Below are positions 31,887-40,639 of a stretch of DNA of 64,000 nucleotides, in pieces. This DNA is from Bacteroidales bacterium UBA4116 (GTDB lineage Bacteria > Bacteroidota > Bacteroidia > Bacteroidales > Tannerellaceae). The stretch covers positions 81,572 to 145,571 of the forward strand of contig DFXE01000017.1 in the NCBI GenBank assembly GCA_002381645.1. The letters are read 5' to 3'. The position numbers were made by a program, and so were the translations under genes. Each line of letters opens with the position of its first letter. Positions within the stretch are counted from its first letter, which is position 1. The notes below the pieces were generated by a model. The model ran no database searches, was not told the DNA's origin, and worked only from the letters and a program-made list of their open reading frames with translations.

Positions 31887-31907
31887 CTTTTTACATTTTT
31901 GGGGAAG

Positions 31908-31915
31908 CAAATATA
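31908..31915 (-). promoter_or_regulatory. -7 box (TATATTTG) for LMW phosphatase
   Basis: Minus strand 31915-31908 reads TATATTTG, giving a predicted start near 31901 and a very short leader of about 15 bases before the ATG at 31886. Confidence 0.45.
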
Positions 31916-32244
31916 TCAATTATTCACCGGTAAATATTCTATTTACACCAATTGATCTTCAATATATAACTCAATTTCATTCCCACACCATAAAACAAAG
32001 CATGATCCGACTGTATCCTTCACCTTCCACCATCGCACCAAAATCCCTATCCTACAGACATTTAAGCGTGGAATATGTACTTTCACCAATCAGCTTTTGC
32101 TTCCACTTCATTTAACATCTAAAGTTAAACGGATGGTCATAAAAACAGTATAGTTGGTATTGAAACATCCAACTGACCAAGAATCCTTATAAAACTAACT
32201 ATTAATTTGTTACCTATTAATGGTAGAGAAAGCTATTTATAATG
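31916..32244. other. Intergenic region with scattered TTCACC words, no gene
   Basis: The divergent region between the phosphatase and the first beta-barrel paralogue. No convincing reading frame is present on either strand. It contains TTCACC, TTTCACC and TTCCAC words around 32020-32120, of the same type as the ordered dyads that follow at 32245-32327. Confidence 0.5.
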
Positions 32245-32327
32245 TTTTCACCTTTGTGAAAAACAAATTTCACCTTAGTGGAATGAAAGTTTCACCTATG
32301 TGAAATGTTTATTTCACCCAAGTGAAA
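32245..32327. repeat. Four palindromic TTTCACC/GTGAAA sites at exact 22-bp period
   Basis: Four 16-base dyads begin at 32246, 32268, 32290 and 32312: TTTCACCTTTGTGAAA, TTTCACCTTAGTGGAA, TTTCACCTATGTGAAA and TTTCACCCAAGTGAAA. The step is exactly 22 bases each time, and the 6-base spacers are unrelated in sequence. Arms are conserved while the two to four central bases vary, as in protein-binding operators. At 22 bases, about two helical turns, all sites would face nearly the same side of the DNA. The array lies between two divergent genes, more than 330 bases from either start. It could be an operator array, an iteron-like structure or part of a dispersed repeat family. Confidence 0.85.
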
Positions 32328-32520
32328 TAAATAGACTCTAATTACCTAATTAATAATTAGCCGGTTATAACATATTACTATTAAACTACTTGAAGCTTAA
32401 ATATTTATTAATTTACTATGAATTTTAAAATAAAAATTGAAGACGCTGGTTATCCGGGTGGTAAAATCCATGAAGGGTCTACTAAATATAGTTAGCATAG
32501 ATTAATGTAATATATAAAAG

Positions 32521-32561
32521 GTGAATGATGGGTGAAGGATAATCCTTCACCCGTAATTCAC
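32521..32561. repeat. Long palindrome with GGGTGAAGGA / TCCTTCACCC arms
   Basis: A perfect 10-bp stem (32530-32539 with 32543-32552) has a 3-base loop, and an outer 6-bp stem GTGAAT / ATTCAC (32521-32526 with 32556-32561) extends it past a 3-by-3 mismatch. It shares the TTCACC word with the dyads 200 bases upstream. It could be a terminator-like hairpin, but it has no T-run. Confidence 0.65.
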
Positions 32562-32669
32562 TAATAATCGAATACTTATATAGCAAAGTGACAGATGTAT
32601 ATTGTTGAAGAAAATTATAATTATAGTTGCATTAATTACAAAATAGTAATTTTTATATACAGTTTTTAT

Positions 32670-32677
32670 TACTTTTG
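32670..32677 (+). promoter_or_regulatory. -7 box (TACTTTTG) for first beta-barrel paralogue
   Basis: TACTTTTG matches TAnnTTTG. Transcription from about 32684 would give an unusually long leader, about 150 bases, before the ATG at 32836. Confidence 0.45.
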
Positions 32678-32835
32678 CGGATAATCCATTTATTCTTTCT
32701 ATACTTGTATCGAATAAATAAGATTATGAACAAAAGCGTTTTTGAATATTAGTATTAAATAATCAAAAAAGTTCCTACGCTTACATTTTAATAATATTGA
32801 ACCGGGAAGGAACGAGGGGAAAGATTTTACTTCAT

Positions 32836-33957
32836 ATGAAAAAAATATTGGTCGTTTATCTGTTAGTTACCTTAATTGTTCAAAGTTCCTTTGCCCAGGA
32901 AAGGAAAACAAATACAGTCTACCTCCGTAACGGCAGTATTGTAACAGGGCAGGTGTTTAAACAAAGGAACAGTGAAAGAATGAAGCTCCAAACCCCTAAC
33001 GGAAGCGTCATTTTCTTTACGGAAAAAGCTATAGAGCGTATTGTCGAAGGAGAAAATAATCGTCCGCGCCAGAGAAGGGCATCTGCCGAACAAGCCACGG
33101 TTTACCTGAATAATGGCAGCATCATCACCGGTTATGTAACCGAACCGGATACTGAAGGCAGGATGATAGTAGAAACGCCTAACAGAAGTATTATTTACGT
33201 CACCGAAAGAGGCACTAAGGAAATTGTTTATGACGATGAATCTCCGGCAGATCGTGTAGCTGATGTTGCGCCGAGTAGCAGAACAAGACCAAGAACAGAA
33301 CCGGCCGAAACAGAACCTGAACAACCGGTAAGCCGGAAAACACAGGCTCAGACACAACGCCGCGTGATCGAACAGGAAGAAATAATTGATGAGCCAATTG
33401 TACCGGTTAGTGGTTATCGTGGATTTGTAGATGCGGGGTACACTATAAAAATGGGAGATATTTCTATGAACAGGTTCGAATTCAGCACCAGCCACGGATA
33501 CCAAATTAACCCCTATTTCTTTGCAGGTGCCGGAATTGGAGTAAGTATGTTTTCCGATGTGCAGCTTGGATATGTGAATGTAGCTGATTCAACTAGCAAG
33601 AAAAAAGAAAGATTTAAGATGGCTATTCCTCTTTTTGTAGATTTACACTTTAATTTTATGGAAGGAACAATTGTTCCGTTTGCCGGAATCAAGGCAGGGT
33701 ATAGTATCGGACTCTCTAAAGTAACTCCGGCTGCTGATGGAGAAGGCAATAAGGAAGAAGTCGAAACTGAAAATTTAAGTTTTTATTTAGCACCGTCTGT
33801 AGGCGTAAAATACAAACTTGCAAATTCGCTTGCTATTAATCTTACAGTAGGTTATTCAGCTCAAATGTTCGATTATTATTATGCACGAGAAGGAATTACT
33901 TATAAAAAAATGAAAAATAACGGAGGGGTAAGTGTAAAAGTCGGCGTGGAATTTTAA
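32836..33957 (+). CDS. Outer-membrane beta-barrel protein with two N-terminal 'RNGS' domains
   Basis: A 373-residue protein read from the ATG at 32836, which begins a signal peptide ending 'SSFAQ' (about residue 21). Two copies of a roughly 45-residue beta-rich unit follow: copy A about 27-71 ('TVYLRNGSIVTGQV...TPNGSVIFFTEKAIERIV') and copy B about 88-131 ('TVYLNNGSIITGYV...TPNRSIIYVTERGTKEIV'). A Pro/Glu/Arg/Gln-rich linker (about 135-200) leads to a beta-barrel domain (about 202-373, 'GYRGFVDAGYTIKMGD' to the final 'VSVKVGVEF'). The next gene is a shorter paralogue with one copy of the unit. Function unknown; placement in the outer membrane is inferred from the terminal aromatic strand. Confidence 0.85.
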   Translation: MKKILVVYLLVTLIVQSSFAQERKTNTVYLRNGSIVTGQVFKQRNSERMKLQTPNGSVIFFTEKAIERIVEGENNRPRQRRASAEQATVYLNNGSIITGYVTEPDTEGRMIVETPNRSIIYVTERGTKEIVYDDESPADRVADVAPSSRTRPRTEPAETEPEQPVSRKTQAQTQRRVIEQEEIIDEPIVPVSGYRGFVDAGYTIKMGDISMNRFEFSTSHGYQINPYFFAGAGIGVSMFSDVQLGYVNVADSTSKKKERFKMAIPLFVDLHFNFMEGTIVPFAGIKAGYSIGLSKVTPAADGEGNKEEVETENLSFYLAPSVGVKYKLANSLAINLTVGYSAQMFDYYYAREGITYKKMKNNGGVSVKVGVEF

Positions 33958-34024
33958 TACTCTTTCACCCTCCTTAAAAATTTACATTCAACCGTTTGTA
34001 GTTTAATTTTTAATTTTCAACTAT

Positions 34025-34984
34025 ATGAGAAACACATTTCTAATACTTGCATTAACTCTTTTATGCATTGATACAACCATGGCACAATCCGGAAAAACGA
34101 CTGTCCGTTTACGTAACGGTAGTGTTTTAATCGGTACATTAAGCAAATCTAGGGATGGTAGCCGAATGAGAATTGAAACTCCAAATGGTAGTGTAATTTA
34201 TTTTACGGAGAAAGCCATTAAAGAAATGGTAGAAGATGTTGAAGATGACTTCGATTATACCCCAAACCGGCGCCAAACCAATAATAACCGTTCTTCTTCG
34301 CGGTACAACGATTTATATGAGGATGACGATATACCGCCTCTTGAAAACACTACAAATTCAAGGTATCAAAACCAGCGCAGAAACAGCAATTCTACCACAC
34401 GTAACAATCCGTTGTATGATATAACAGGCTACCGGGGATTTGCCGATCTTGGATACACGATTGGTATGGGAGATTATTCGTATGGTAGATTTGAAATTGC
34501 AACCAGTCACGGATACCAAATCGACCCTTATTTCTTTATCGGAGGTGGAATAGGTTTCCATTTTTATAGTTTAGATGATTATTCCTTAAACCTACCAGGA
34601 ATAGAAGCTTCTACTAAGTCTAAGCTAACGGCGATCCCTATTTTTGCTGATTTTAGAGCGAACTTCGCCGATAAAGGAAATATTATACCATTTGCCGGAT
34701 TAAAGGCTGGTTATTCTATCGGTATTTCCAAAACAACTGTGAAGGTAGCCAGTGTAAGTGAAAGTGAAAGTAATACAGAAGGCTTAGGATTTTATTTAGC
34801 ACCTGCTATAGGAGCAAAATATAAGATTACCCCCTCACTGGCTTTAAATTTAAGCTTAGGATATACTTTTCAATTCGCAAAAATGATAGATATTGATATT
34901 GATACCAGTGGGAATATTGTAAGTGAAGATGAAAAAAACAAGAATGTAGGAGGGATAAGCTTTAAGCTGGGAGTTGAATTTTAA
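34025..34984 (+). CDS. Outer-membrane beta-barrel protein with one N-terminal 'RNGS' domain
   Basis: A 319-residue paralogue of the preceding gene, 67 bases downstream. It has a signal peptide (to about 'TMAQ', residue 21), a single beta-rich unit at about 26-70 ('TVRLRNGSVLIGTL...TPNGSVIYFTEKAIKEMV'), a polar Asn/Arg/Ser-rich linker (about 75-143) and a beta barrel (about 145-319, 'GYRGFADLGYTIGMGD' to 'ISFKLGVEF'). The shared 'TSHGYQI(N/D)PYFF' stretch and the barrel ends show tandem gene duplication followed by gain or loss of one unit. Function unknown. Its stop is one base from the convergent priA stop. Confidence 0.85.
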   Translation: MRNTFLILALTLLCIDTTMAQSGKTTVRLRNGSVLIGTLSKSRDGSRMRIETPNGSVIYFTEKAIKEMVEDVEDDFDYTPNRRQTNNNRSSSRYNDLYEDDDIPPLENTTNSRYQNQRRNSNSTTRNNPLYDITGYRGFADLGYTIGMGDYSYGRFEIATSHGYQIDPYFFIGGGIGFHFYSLDDYSLNLPGIEASTKSKLTAIPIFADFRANFADKGNIIPFAGLKAGYSIGISKTTVKVASVSESESNTEGLGFYLAPAIGAKYKITPSLALNLSLGYTFQFAKMIDIDIDTSGNIVSEDEKNKNVGGISFKLGVEF

Positions 34985-34985
34985 G

Positions 34986-37448
34986 TTAAACGGGATCTAC
35001 GTCGTAATGTACAATTAGTTGTTTGGAAGGTAGGTAATCCTGCATTTCGGTTTGTACATTGTGGAGTAGTTCCCTGACTGTAGTTACAGACGCAGATATT
35101 TCAATTTTCATAAAGATCTTTCTTATATGAAAAGTTTGTATACGTGTTATTATGGGGGTAACCGGCCCGTTTATCCTGTTACCCATTATATTTTTCAGCT
35201 TTTCGGTATACAGAACGGACATTTCATGTAATACATTTTCATTGCGGCTACGTAAAACCAGAACGATCAGCCTGTAATAAGGAGGATAACGGAACATACT
35301 CCTTTGGGCTAATTCCATATGGACCATTTCTTTGTATGCCGACTCTCCTACCATACGGATAACAGGGTGTGTAGGCTGGGAGGTTTGTAATATCACACAA
35401 CCTTGCTTATCACGCCGGCCGGCACGTCCGCTTACCTGCACCATCAGTTGATATGCTCTTTCATGGGCGCGAAAATCCGGGTAATTCAACAAACTATCGG
35501 CATTCAATATACCAACAACACTTACATTCCCGAAATCCAATCCTTTGGATATCATTTGGGTACCTATCAATATCTGCGTTTTTCCCTTTTCAAAGTCCGA
35601 CAGTATCCGTTCGTAAGACTTACGGGTACGGGCAGAGTCGAAATCAAGGCGTTCTACTTTTGCCGAAGGAAAAAGTATTTGAACTTCTTCTTCAATCTTT
35701 TCCGTACCGAACCCGTACATCTTTACATCCGTACTCCCGCATTGCGGACAACGGGCATGTAACGGCTCGGTATAACCACAGTAATGACATTCCAGACGCC
35801 CATGATATTTATGGTAGGTAAGGCTGACATCGCAATTGATGCAATGGGGCACCCAACCGCACGCTTTGCATTCCATCATAGGAGCAAATCCACGCCGGTT
35901 CTGGAAAAGAATGGCCTGTTCTTTATTCTCCAATGCAGTATTCACTTTCTGAATGAGTAGTGGAGAAAAAAGCGTTTCTTTCATAATCTTTTTACGTCTC
36001 AACTCTTTAATATCTACAGCTATAATTTGGGGCTTAATACACTCACCATACCTTGCGTTCAACTCTACCAACCCAAATTTCCCTCCAATTGCATTAAAAT
36101 ACGAATCAATAGAAGGGGTGGCAGAGCCTAAGAGTACTTTCCCTCCATGCATATTTGCAAGCATAATAGCGGCATTGCGCGCATGATAGCGGGGAGCCGG
36201 ATCCTGTTGCTTATATGTGTTTTCATGTTCTTCATCAACAATGATCAGTCCCAAATCCTTAAATGGTAAAAACAGAGAGGATCGTACACCCAGGATCAGC
36301 ATCGGTTTATCTTCATGAAGCAGTTTATTCCATATTTCAACTCTTTCATTATCTGAGAATTTGGAATGATAAACCAACAATTTATCACCGAATAACTTGG
36401 CTAACCGCTCTGTTATTTGAGTAGTAAGCGCAATCTCGGGAAGCAGATATAAAACCTGCCTGCCTTTTCCCAAGGCATCTTGTATTAAATATGTATATAT
36501 TTCTGTTTTACCACTTGAAGTAACCCCATGCAAAAGGCATACATCTTTTTGTTTAAATGAATCGTGAATTTCACTATATGCTTTTTCCTGTATATCCGTG
36601 AGTGGAGCTAATGGTTGAATACGGCAAACGGGCAGCTGCAAACGCCCTATCTCTTTTTCATAACTTACCAATATTCCTTTTTTCAATAACCCGTCAAGAA
36701 CAGCCGGATTGCACCGACTCTGTTCCAATAATTCTTTTTTAGATATTTCTTTTGACAGCAGGGGATTTAGCGCATGGCTTATTTCAAGATAATAAATAAG
36801 TAAGTGTTCCTGTTTGGGTGCCCTTTTTAATTCAGCAAAAATTTCATTCAGTTTATTTTCATCCCTGCAGTTTTCTGAGAGACCAATAAACATTTGTTTT
36901 TTAGGTATAAATCCTTTTTTTAATTCTTCGCTTATTTCAACTGCGCCTCTTAGGATCAGCGAAGAGACAACAGGCAAGGCATTCCGTAACCCTGTCTTTT
37001 TTTCCAATTCGGAAATAGTCAGTTTTTGTTTAACCGAAAACGCATCCAATACGGACTGCTCATTCGCGCGTAAAGGAGAGGATGCTTCAAATGCTTCATT
37101 ATAAGATATTATCGTTTCACTCTCCAACTTCAGGCCTGCCGGAACAGCAGCTTTGTAAACGTCGCCTAATTTACATAAATAATAAGAACTGATCCATTGC
37201 CAAAAACGAAGTTGCGGTCGCCTGATCACAGGTGAAGGGTCTAATAAGGCGTAGATTTCTTTGGTGTCATAATTCCCTGCCGGCGTTTTTTCATGTACCC
37301 TAAACACAATAGCAGTATAGTAACGTTTTTTTCCAAAATGGACAAGCACCCGGCAACCGGGCCTTATTGATTTATCCATATCAGGAGGGATAGCGTATGT
37401 ATAACTATTATCTAATGGAAGGGGAAGAATGACATCGGCATATCTCAT
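34986..37448 (-). CDS. priA: Primosomal protein N' (replication restart helicase)
   Basis: An 820-residue superfamily 2 helicase that reloads the replisome at stalled forks. The N-terminal 3'-DNA-binding domain (about 1-100) begins 'RYADVILPLPLDNSYTYAIP'. The helicase core carries Walker A 'GVTSSGKTE', the 'DEEH' box and 'GSATPS'. Four zinc-binding Cys pairs follow: 'CKACGW', 'CINC', 'CHYCG' and 'CPQC'. The C-terminal helicase half includes 'GTQMISKGLDF' and 'QVSGRAGR'. The ATG at 37448 fits the family start. A terminator-like hairpin and a promoter overlap directly upstream (37449-37493). Confidence 0.96.
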   Translation of the reverse strand: MRYADVILPLPLDNSYTYAIPPDMDKSIRPGCRVLVHFGKKRYYTAIVFRVHEKTPAGNYDTKEIYALLDPSPVIRRPQLRFWQWISSYYLCKLGDVYKAAVPAGLKLESETIISYNEAFEASSPLRANEQSVLDAFSVKQKLTISELEKKTGLRNALPVVSSLILRGAVEISEELKKGFIPKKQMFIGLSENCRDENKLNEIFAELKRAPKQEHLLIYYLEISHALNPLLSKEISKKELLEQSRCNPAVLDGLLKKGILVSYEKEIGRLQLPVCRIQPLAPLTDIQEKAYSEIHDSFKQKDVCLLHGVTSSGKTEIYTYLIQDALGKGRQVLYLLPEIALTTQITERLAKLFGDKLLVYHSKFSDNERVEIWNKLLHEDKPMLILGVRSSLFLPFKDLGLIIVDEEHENTYKQQDPAPRYHARNAAIMLANMHGGKVLLGSATPSIDSYFNAIGGKFGLVELNARYGECIKPQIIAVDIKELRRKKIMKETLFSPLLIQKVNTALENKEQAILFQNRRGFAPMMECKACGWVPHCINCDVSLTYHKYHGRLECHYCGYTEPLHARCPQCGSTDVKMYGFGTEKIEEEVQILFPSAKVERLDFDSARTRKSYERILSDFEKGKTQILIGTQMISKGLDFGNVSVVGILNADSLLNYPDFRAHERAYQLMVQVSGRAGRRDKQGCVILQTSQPTHPVIRMVGESAYKEMVHMELAQRSMFRYPPYYRLIVLVLRSRNENVLHEMSVLYTEKLKNIMGNRINGPVTPIITRIQTFHIRKIFMKIEISASVTTVRELLHNVQTEMQDYLPSKQLIVHYDVDPV

Positions 37449-37476
37449 AAAAAAGGCATAGCTTAAAAACTATGCC
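37449..37476 (-). terminator. Hairpin plus T-run directly before priA
   Basis: On the minus strand GGCATAG-(8 bases)-CTATGCC (37476-37455) is followed at once by six T's (37454-37449) and then the priA ATG. It has the form of an intrinsic terminator for the PorT-like gene upstream. The stem is only 7 bp. Confidence 0.6.
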
Positions 37477-37493
37477 AAATATAATCAAATATA
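37476..37493 (-). promoter_or_regulatory. Two candidate -7 boxes for priA
   Basis: Two copies of TATATTTG (37483-37476 and 37493-37486 on the minus strand) fit TAnnTTTG. From the nearer one, transcription would begin about 37469, inside the hairpin loop. The priA transcript would then lack one arm of the terminator and escape it. Confidence 0.45.
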
Positions 37494-37512
37494 ATGAATG
37501 TCCAATGCAGGG

Positions 37513-38121
37513 TCAGAATAGTACTGCTGCTGAAATAGACCATCCGCGTTGTTTTCCTTCCGTTGTTTCAACACCGTCAACTACGGTATAGTTATTCGTT
37601 AATCCTAATCCATATGTAAACCCTACCTGTACATGACGGAACAGTTCGGCACCGATTCCCATATTTATTCCGGCTGAAAATGCCTTGGTCTCAATCTGGG
37701 AATTTATGGTATTAGGGATATCCCATATTTTATCACCTCCGACGCGAAATCCGGCATATGGTCCTACAGCTAAATATCCTTTGATGATCCTTTCCACTAA
37801 CGGGGCCCCAAATTTCCATTTAAAGTTAACCGGTACGTCTATATAATCGGTTGTTAATGATTTTGAATTAATATCCGTACCTTTTTGTGAATACAATATG
37901 GCCACATCAACTCCTAAACCAGTATAAGGAGCCATAATTTCCACCATAGGACCTACATGAAAGCCCGTAATATTACCTGAACTTACAATTTCTTCACTTA
38001 AATGTATCGATGAGATATTTACCCCACCCTTTACTCCAAAATTAATTTGTGCACTCACCTGCACAGACAAAACACAAAAAAATATCAATGCATACAATAC
38101 AGAACCGACAATCTTTTTCAT
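37513..38121 (-). CDS. PorT-like outer-membrane beta-barrel protein
   Basis: A 202-residue protein read from the ATG at 38121, which starts a signal peptide ('LIFFCVLSVQVSAQ', cleavage after about residue 25). The mature part is a small eight-stranded barrel of the OMP_b-brl_2 / PorT type: it opens 'INFGVKGGVNISSI', has alternating hydrophobic strands and ends in 'ISAAVLF'. Function unknown. It precedes priA on the same strand but is separated from it by a terminator-like hairpin. Confidence 0.8.
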   Translation of the reverse strand: MKKIVGSVLYALIFFCVLSVQVSAQINFGVKGGVNISSIHLSEEIVSSGNITGFHVGPMVEIMAPYTGLGVDVAILYSQKGTDINSKSLTTDYIDVPVNFKWKFGAPLVERIIKGYLAVGPYAGFRVGGDKIWDIPNTINSQIETKAFSAGINMGIGAELFRHVQVGFTYGLGLTNNYTVVDGVETTEGKQRGWSISAAVLF

Positions 38122-38181
38122 ACGATAATTATTTAAAATTATTAATTGGACAAAGTAAATTACTTTCCCGACAATAACCAA

Positions 38182-38571
38182 TTTTTGAGTGAAAAAGTAA
38201 GTTTAGAGCAATAAGACACAAAATGAAAATTTAAGATAATATTATTAAATAATTTTTGAATAAATGATGTTTAAGAAATAATTTTTGCTAAAAAACAGTG
38301 CAATAATCACAATATTAGGCGTTTATTGAAACAATATATCAAATTATTAATTATATTTGCACTAAAAGTTGGCTGTTTTATATCTTTTGTAAAAACAGCA
38401 TGACTCAGCTAAAGTATAATATGAGAATGGCACTTTATCAAAGTGTACATAGCATTTTTTACTTTTTTTAAAACAAAAAACACATTTACCGTGTTTAAAC
38501 AATACTACATGAACATTCGTCATACATAATTGTGAGTGACGAACTTGTTTATATAACCCTTTATTAGAATT
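38182..38571 (+). promoter_or_regulatory. Leader and promoter region of the polysaccharide operon
   Basis: TATATTTG at 38352-38359 fits the -7 consensus, with a TTG 23 bases upstream at 38326-38328 (spacing longer than usual). The predicted leader is about 205 bases and holds two hairpins: GCTGTTTT / AAAACAGC (38372-38379 with 38392-38399) and TTCGTCA / TGACGAA (38516-38522 with 38537-38543). No long inverted repeats of an invertible promoter and no upxY-type antiterminator gene are seen, both of which are common in Bacteroides capsule loci. Confidence 0.45.
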
Positions 38572-40509
38572 ATGTTGCTCAAAACCTACTTATTAAGGTA
38601 CTGCACTACATGCAGGTACCTTAACCAATGGATTATTTTTCTATCCGATCTAATCTTATCTATTTGTAGTACGATTTCTTCATTGTTATTTGTTAAATTT
38701 ATTTTTGGATTTGTTATAAGTACAGAAATAATTTTAAAAATCACTGTTTTATCTATCATATCCAGTACTGCAAGTATATTCTTCTTTCGCACTTATAAAG
38801 AAATAATACGGCATTCCTCATTGCTTGAAGGCGGACGTATTGCCTTTACCTCCTTATTAAAATCATTCTTTTTAATAGTTAGTACTTTTTTTCTAATAGA
38901 ATTAAAGTTATTTAGCATCCTCTTTGCCGGGTATGTAATTGATTTCCTAATTACCTTTTTATTATTATTATCATCCAGAATAATTTTCATTTTCTCTTAT
39001 CGATATTTATCCGAAACAAGCAATCAAGTAGCAGATAAGGATAATTTATTAGTATTTGATACAGCTGAACAACCGTCTTTCTTTCTGGAATCCTTTAACA
39101 ATAATATTAAAAGAAGTTATCACATAACAGGTTATATCCGTATGGGAAGAAAAAATCATTTACGTATAAATGGATATCACTATTTTTCAATATCGGATAA
39201 AGAAGAATTTGAGCAATTAGTTTCATCCTATAATATAAGGGCTATTCTATTCCCAAGTCATGCTGCTGTTAAAGATGAGAACGACAGGTTAGTTTCTTAT
39301 TGTGAAGAAAATAAAATTAAAATGCTTATTTCTCCTTCAGTAAATGAAATTAAAGGAGAAAAAATCAATTACCGGAACCTTCCCGAAGTTAGAATTGAAG
39401 ATTTGCTACAAAGGGAGGAGATAAGCATAAACATGCTTGAAATTGCAAATTCACTTGATAATAAATCGGTTATGGTAACCGGCGCAGCAGGCTCTATAGG
39501 AAGTGAACTTTGCCGGCAACTTGTACGTTTCGGATTAAAACAGTTAATTTTATTTGATAACGCAGAGACCGCTATGTATCATGTACGGTTGGATTTGGAA
39601 AATAATTTCCCCGGAGTAACATATATTCATGTTATTGGAGATATAAGAAATTCAAAATGTGTCGATCATATATTAAAAACATACTGTCCTGACATCATTT
39701 TTCATGCGGCTGCATATAAACATGTGCCATTAATGGAAGAAAATCCAAGTGAAGCTATATATACAAACGTTTACGGTACAATGTTATTGGCGGATTCTGC
39801 AGTCAAGCATAATGTCAAAAAGTTCATAATGATATCAACCGATAAGGCGGTAAACCCTACAAATATTATGGGCGCGTCAAAACGCATTGCAGAAATGTAT
39901 GTACAGAGTTTAAGCCTGGCTATCAGTAAAGGCAAACGTGAAGGCAACACCCGTTTTATCACTACCCGTTTTGGCAATGTCTTAGGAAGCAATGGTTCTG
40001 TTATTCCTCATTTCAGGGAACAATTGGCAAAAGGTGGTCCGCTTACTGTAACTCATCCTGAAATAATCCGTTATTTTATGACTATACCGGAAGCCTGCAG
40101 GCTGGTATTAGAAGCAGCATTTATGGGTAAAGGAAATGAAATTTTTATCTTTGATATGGGAGAACCCGTCCGAATAGTAGACCTGGCACAACGGATGATA
40201 AAGTTAAGTGGGTTAGAACCGGATAAAGATATTAAAATCGTATTTACTGGACTACGTCCGGGAGAAAAATTATACGAAGAATTATTGAATGCAAAAGAAA
40301 AAAATCAATTAACTAATCATAAAAAAATATTCAGAGCAAAAGTACGTGAATATGATTATAATGTGATTTATCCTCAAATAATAAACTTATGTAATACAGC
40401 TATTAATATGAATTTCTGGGATACAGTAAAACAAATGAAACAACTTGTTCCTGAATTCAAAAGCCAACAATCAAGATACGAATATCTTGATAAAAAATTA
40501 TTGTTATAG
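38572..40509 (+). CDS. Nucleotide-sugar 4,6-dehydratase, membrane-bound (PglF/WbpM/CapD type)
   Basis: A 645-residue enzyme that would convert UDP-GlcNAc to the 4-keto-6-deoxy sugar. Residues about 18-145 hold four membrane helices; about 150-290 a CoA-binding-like domain; about 295-600 the short-chain dehydrogenase domain. The NAD-binding motif is G304-A-A-G-S-I-G310, and the catalytic residues are D424-K425 in 'STDKAVNPTN' with M433 and K437 in 'MGASKR', where Met replaces Tyr as in this subfamily. It opens the polysaccharide operon. With the PglC, PglD and PglE homologues downstream it makes UDP-diNAc-bacillosamine the most likely product. Confidence 0.92.
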   Translation: MLLKTYLLRYCTTCRYLNQWIIFLSDLILSICSTISSLLFVKFIFGFVISTEIILKITVLSIISSTASIFFFRTYKEIIRHSSLLEGGRIAFTSLLKSFFLIVSTFFLIELKLFSILFAGYVIDFLITFLLLLSSRIIFIFSYRYLSETSNQVADKDNLLVFDTAEQPSFFLESFNNNIKRSYHITGYIRMGRKNHLRINGYHYFSISDKEEFEQLVSSYNIRAILFPSHAAVKDENDRLVSYCEENKIKMLISPSVNEIKGEKINYRNLPEVRIEDLLQREEISINMLEIANSLDNKSVMVTGAAGSIGSELCRQLVRFGLKQLILFDNAETAMYHVRLDLENNFPGVTYIHVIGDIRNSKCVDHILKTYCPDIIFHAAAYKHVPLMEENPSEAIYTNVYGTMLLADSAVKHNVKKFIMISTDKAVNPTNIMGASKRIAEMYVQSLSLAISKGKREGNTRFITTRFGNVLGSNGSVIPHFREQLAKGGPLTVTHPEIIRYFMTIPEACRLVLEAAFMGKGNEIFIFDMGEPVRIVDLAQRMIKLSGLEPDKDIKIVFTGLRPGEKLYEELLNAKEKNQLTNHKKIFRAKVREYDYNVIYPQIINLCNTAINMNFWDTVKQMKQLVPEFKSQQSRYEYLDKKLLL

Positions 40510-40639
40510 ATCAATAAGCTGTATTAACCGATTAGTTTAATCTGAATTAGCGTTTTAAGGATAGGAATTGAAATCTGACTTCAACCTCTTTATCTCTCTG
40601 AAAATAAATATGCCGGAATGATTAAGGCAAATCTGTTTA

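Noticed and set aside
32245..32327. CRISPR array
   Set aside because: Repeats are 16-base palindromes with 6-base spacers, far too short for CRISPR, and no cas gene is present in the window.
32872..33504. Long open frame on the minus strand opposite the first barrel gene
   Set aside because: It mirrors the codon pattern of the real plus-strand gene, which has a signal peptide, repeats and a paralogue; the antisense product shows no domain.
38182..38571. Invertible capsule promoter
   Set aside because: Only short 7-8 base inverted repeats are present, and they lie as local hairpins, not as distant flanks of a promoter segment.
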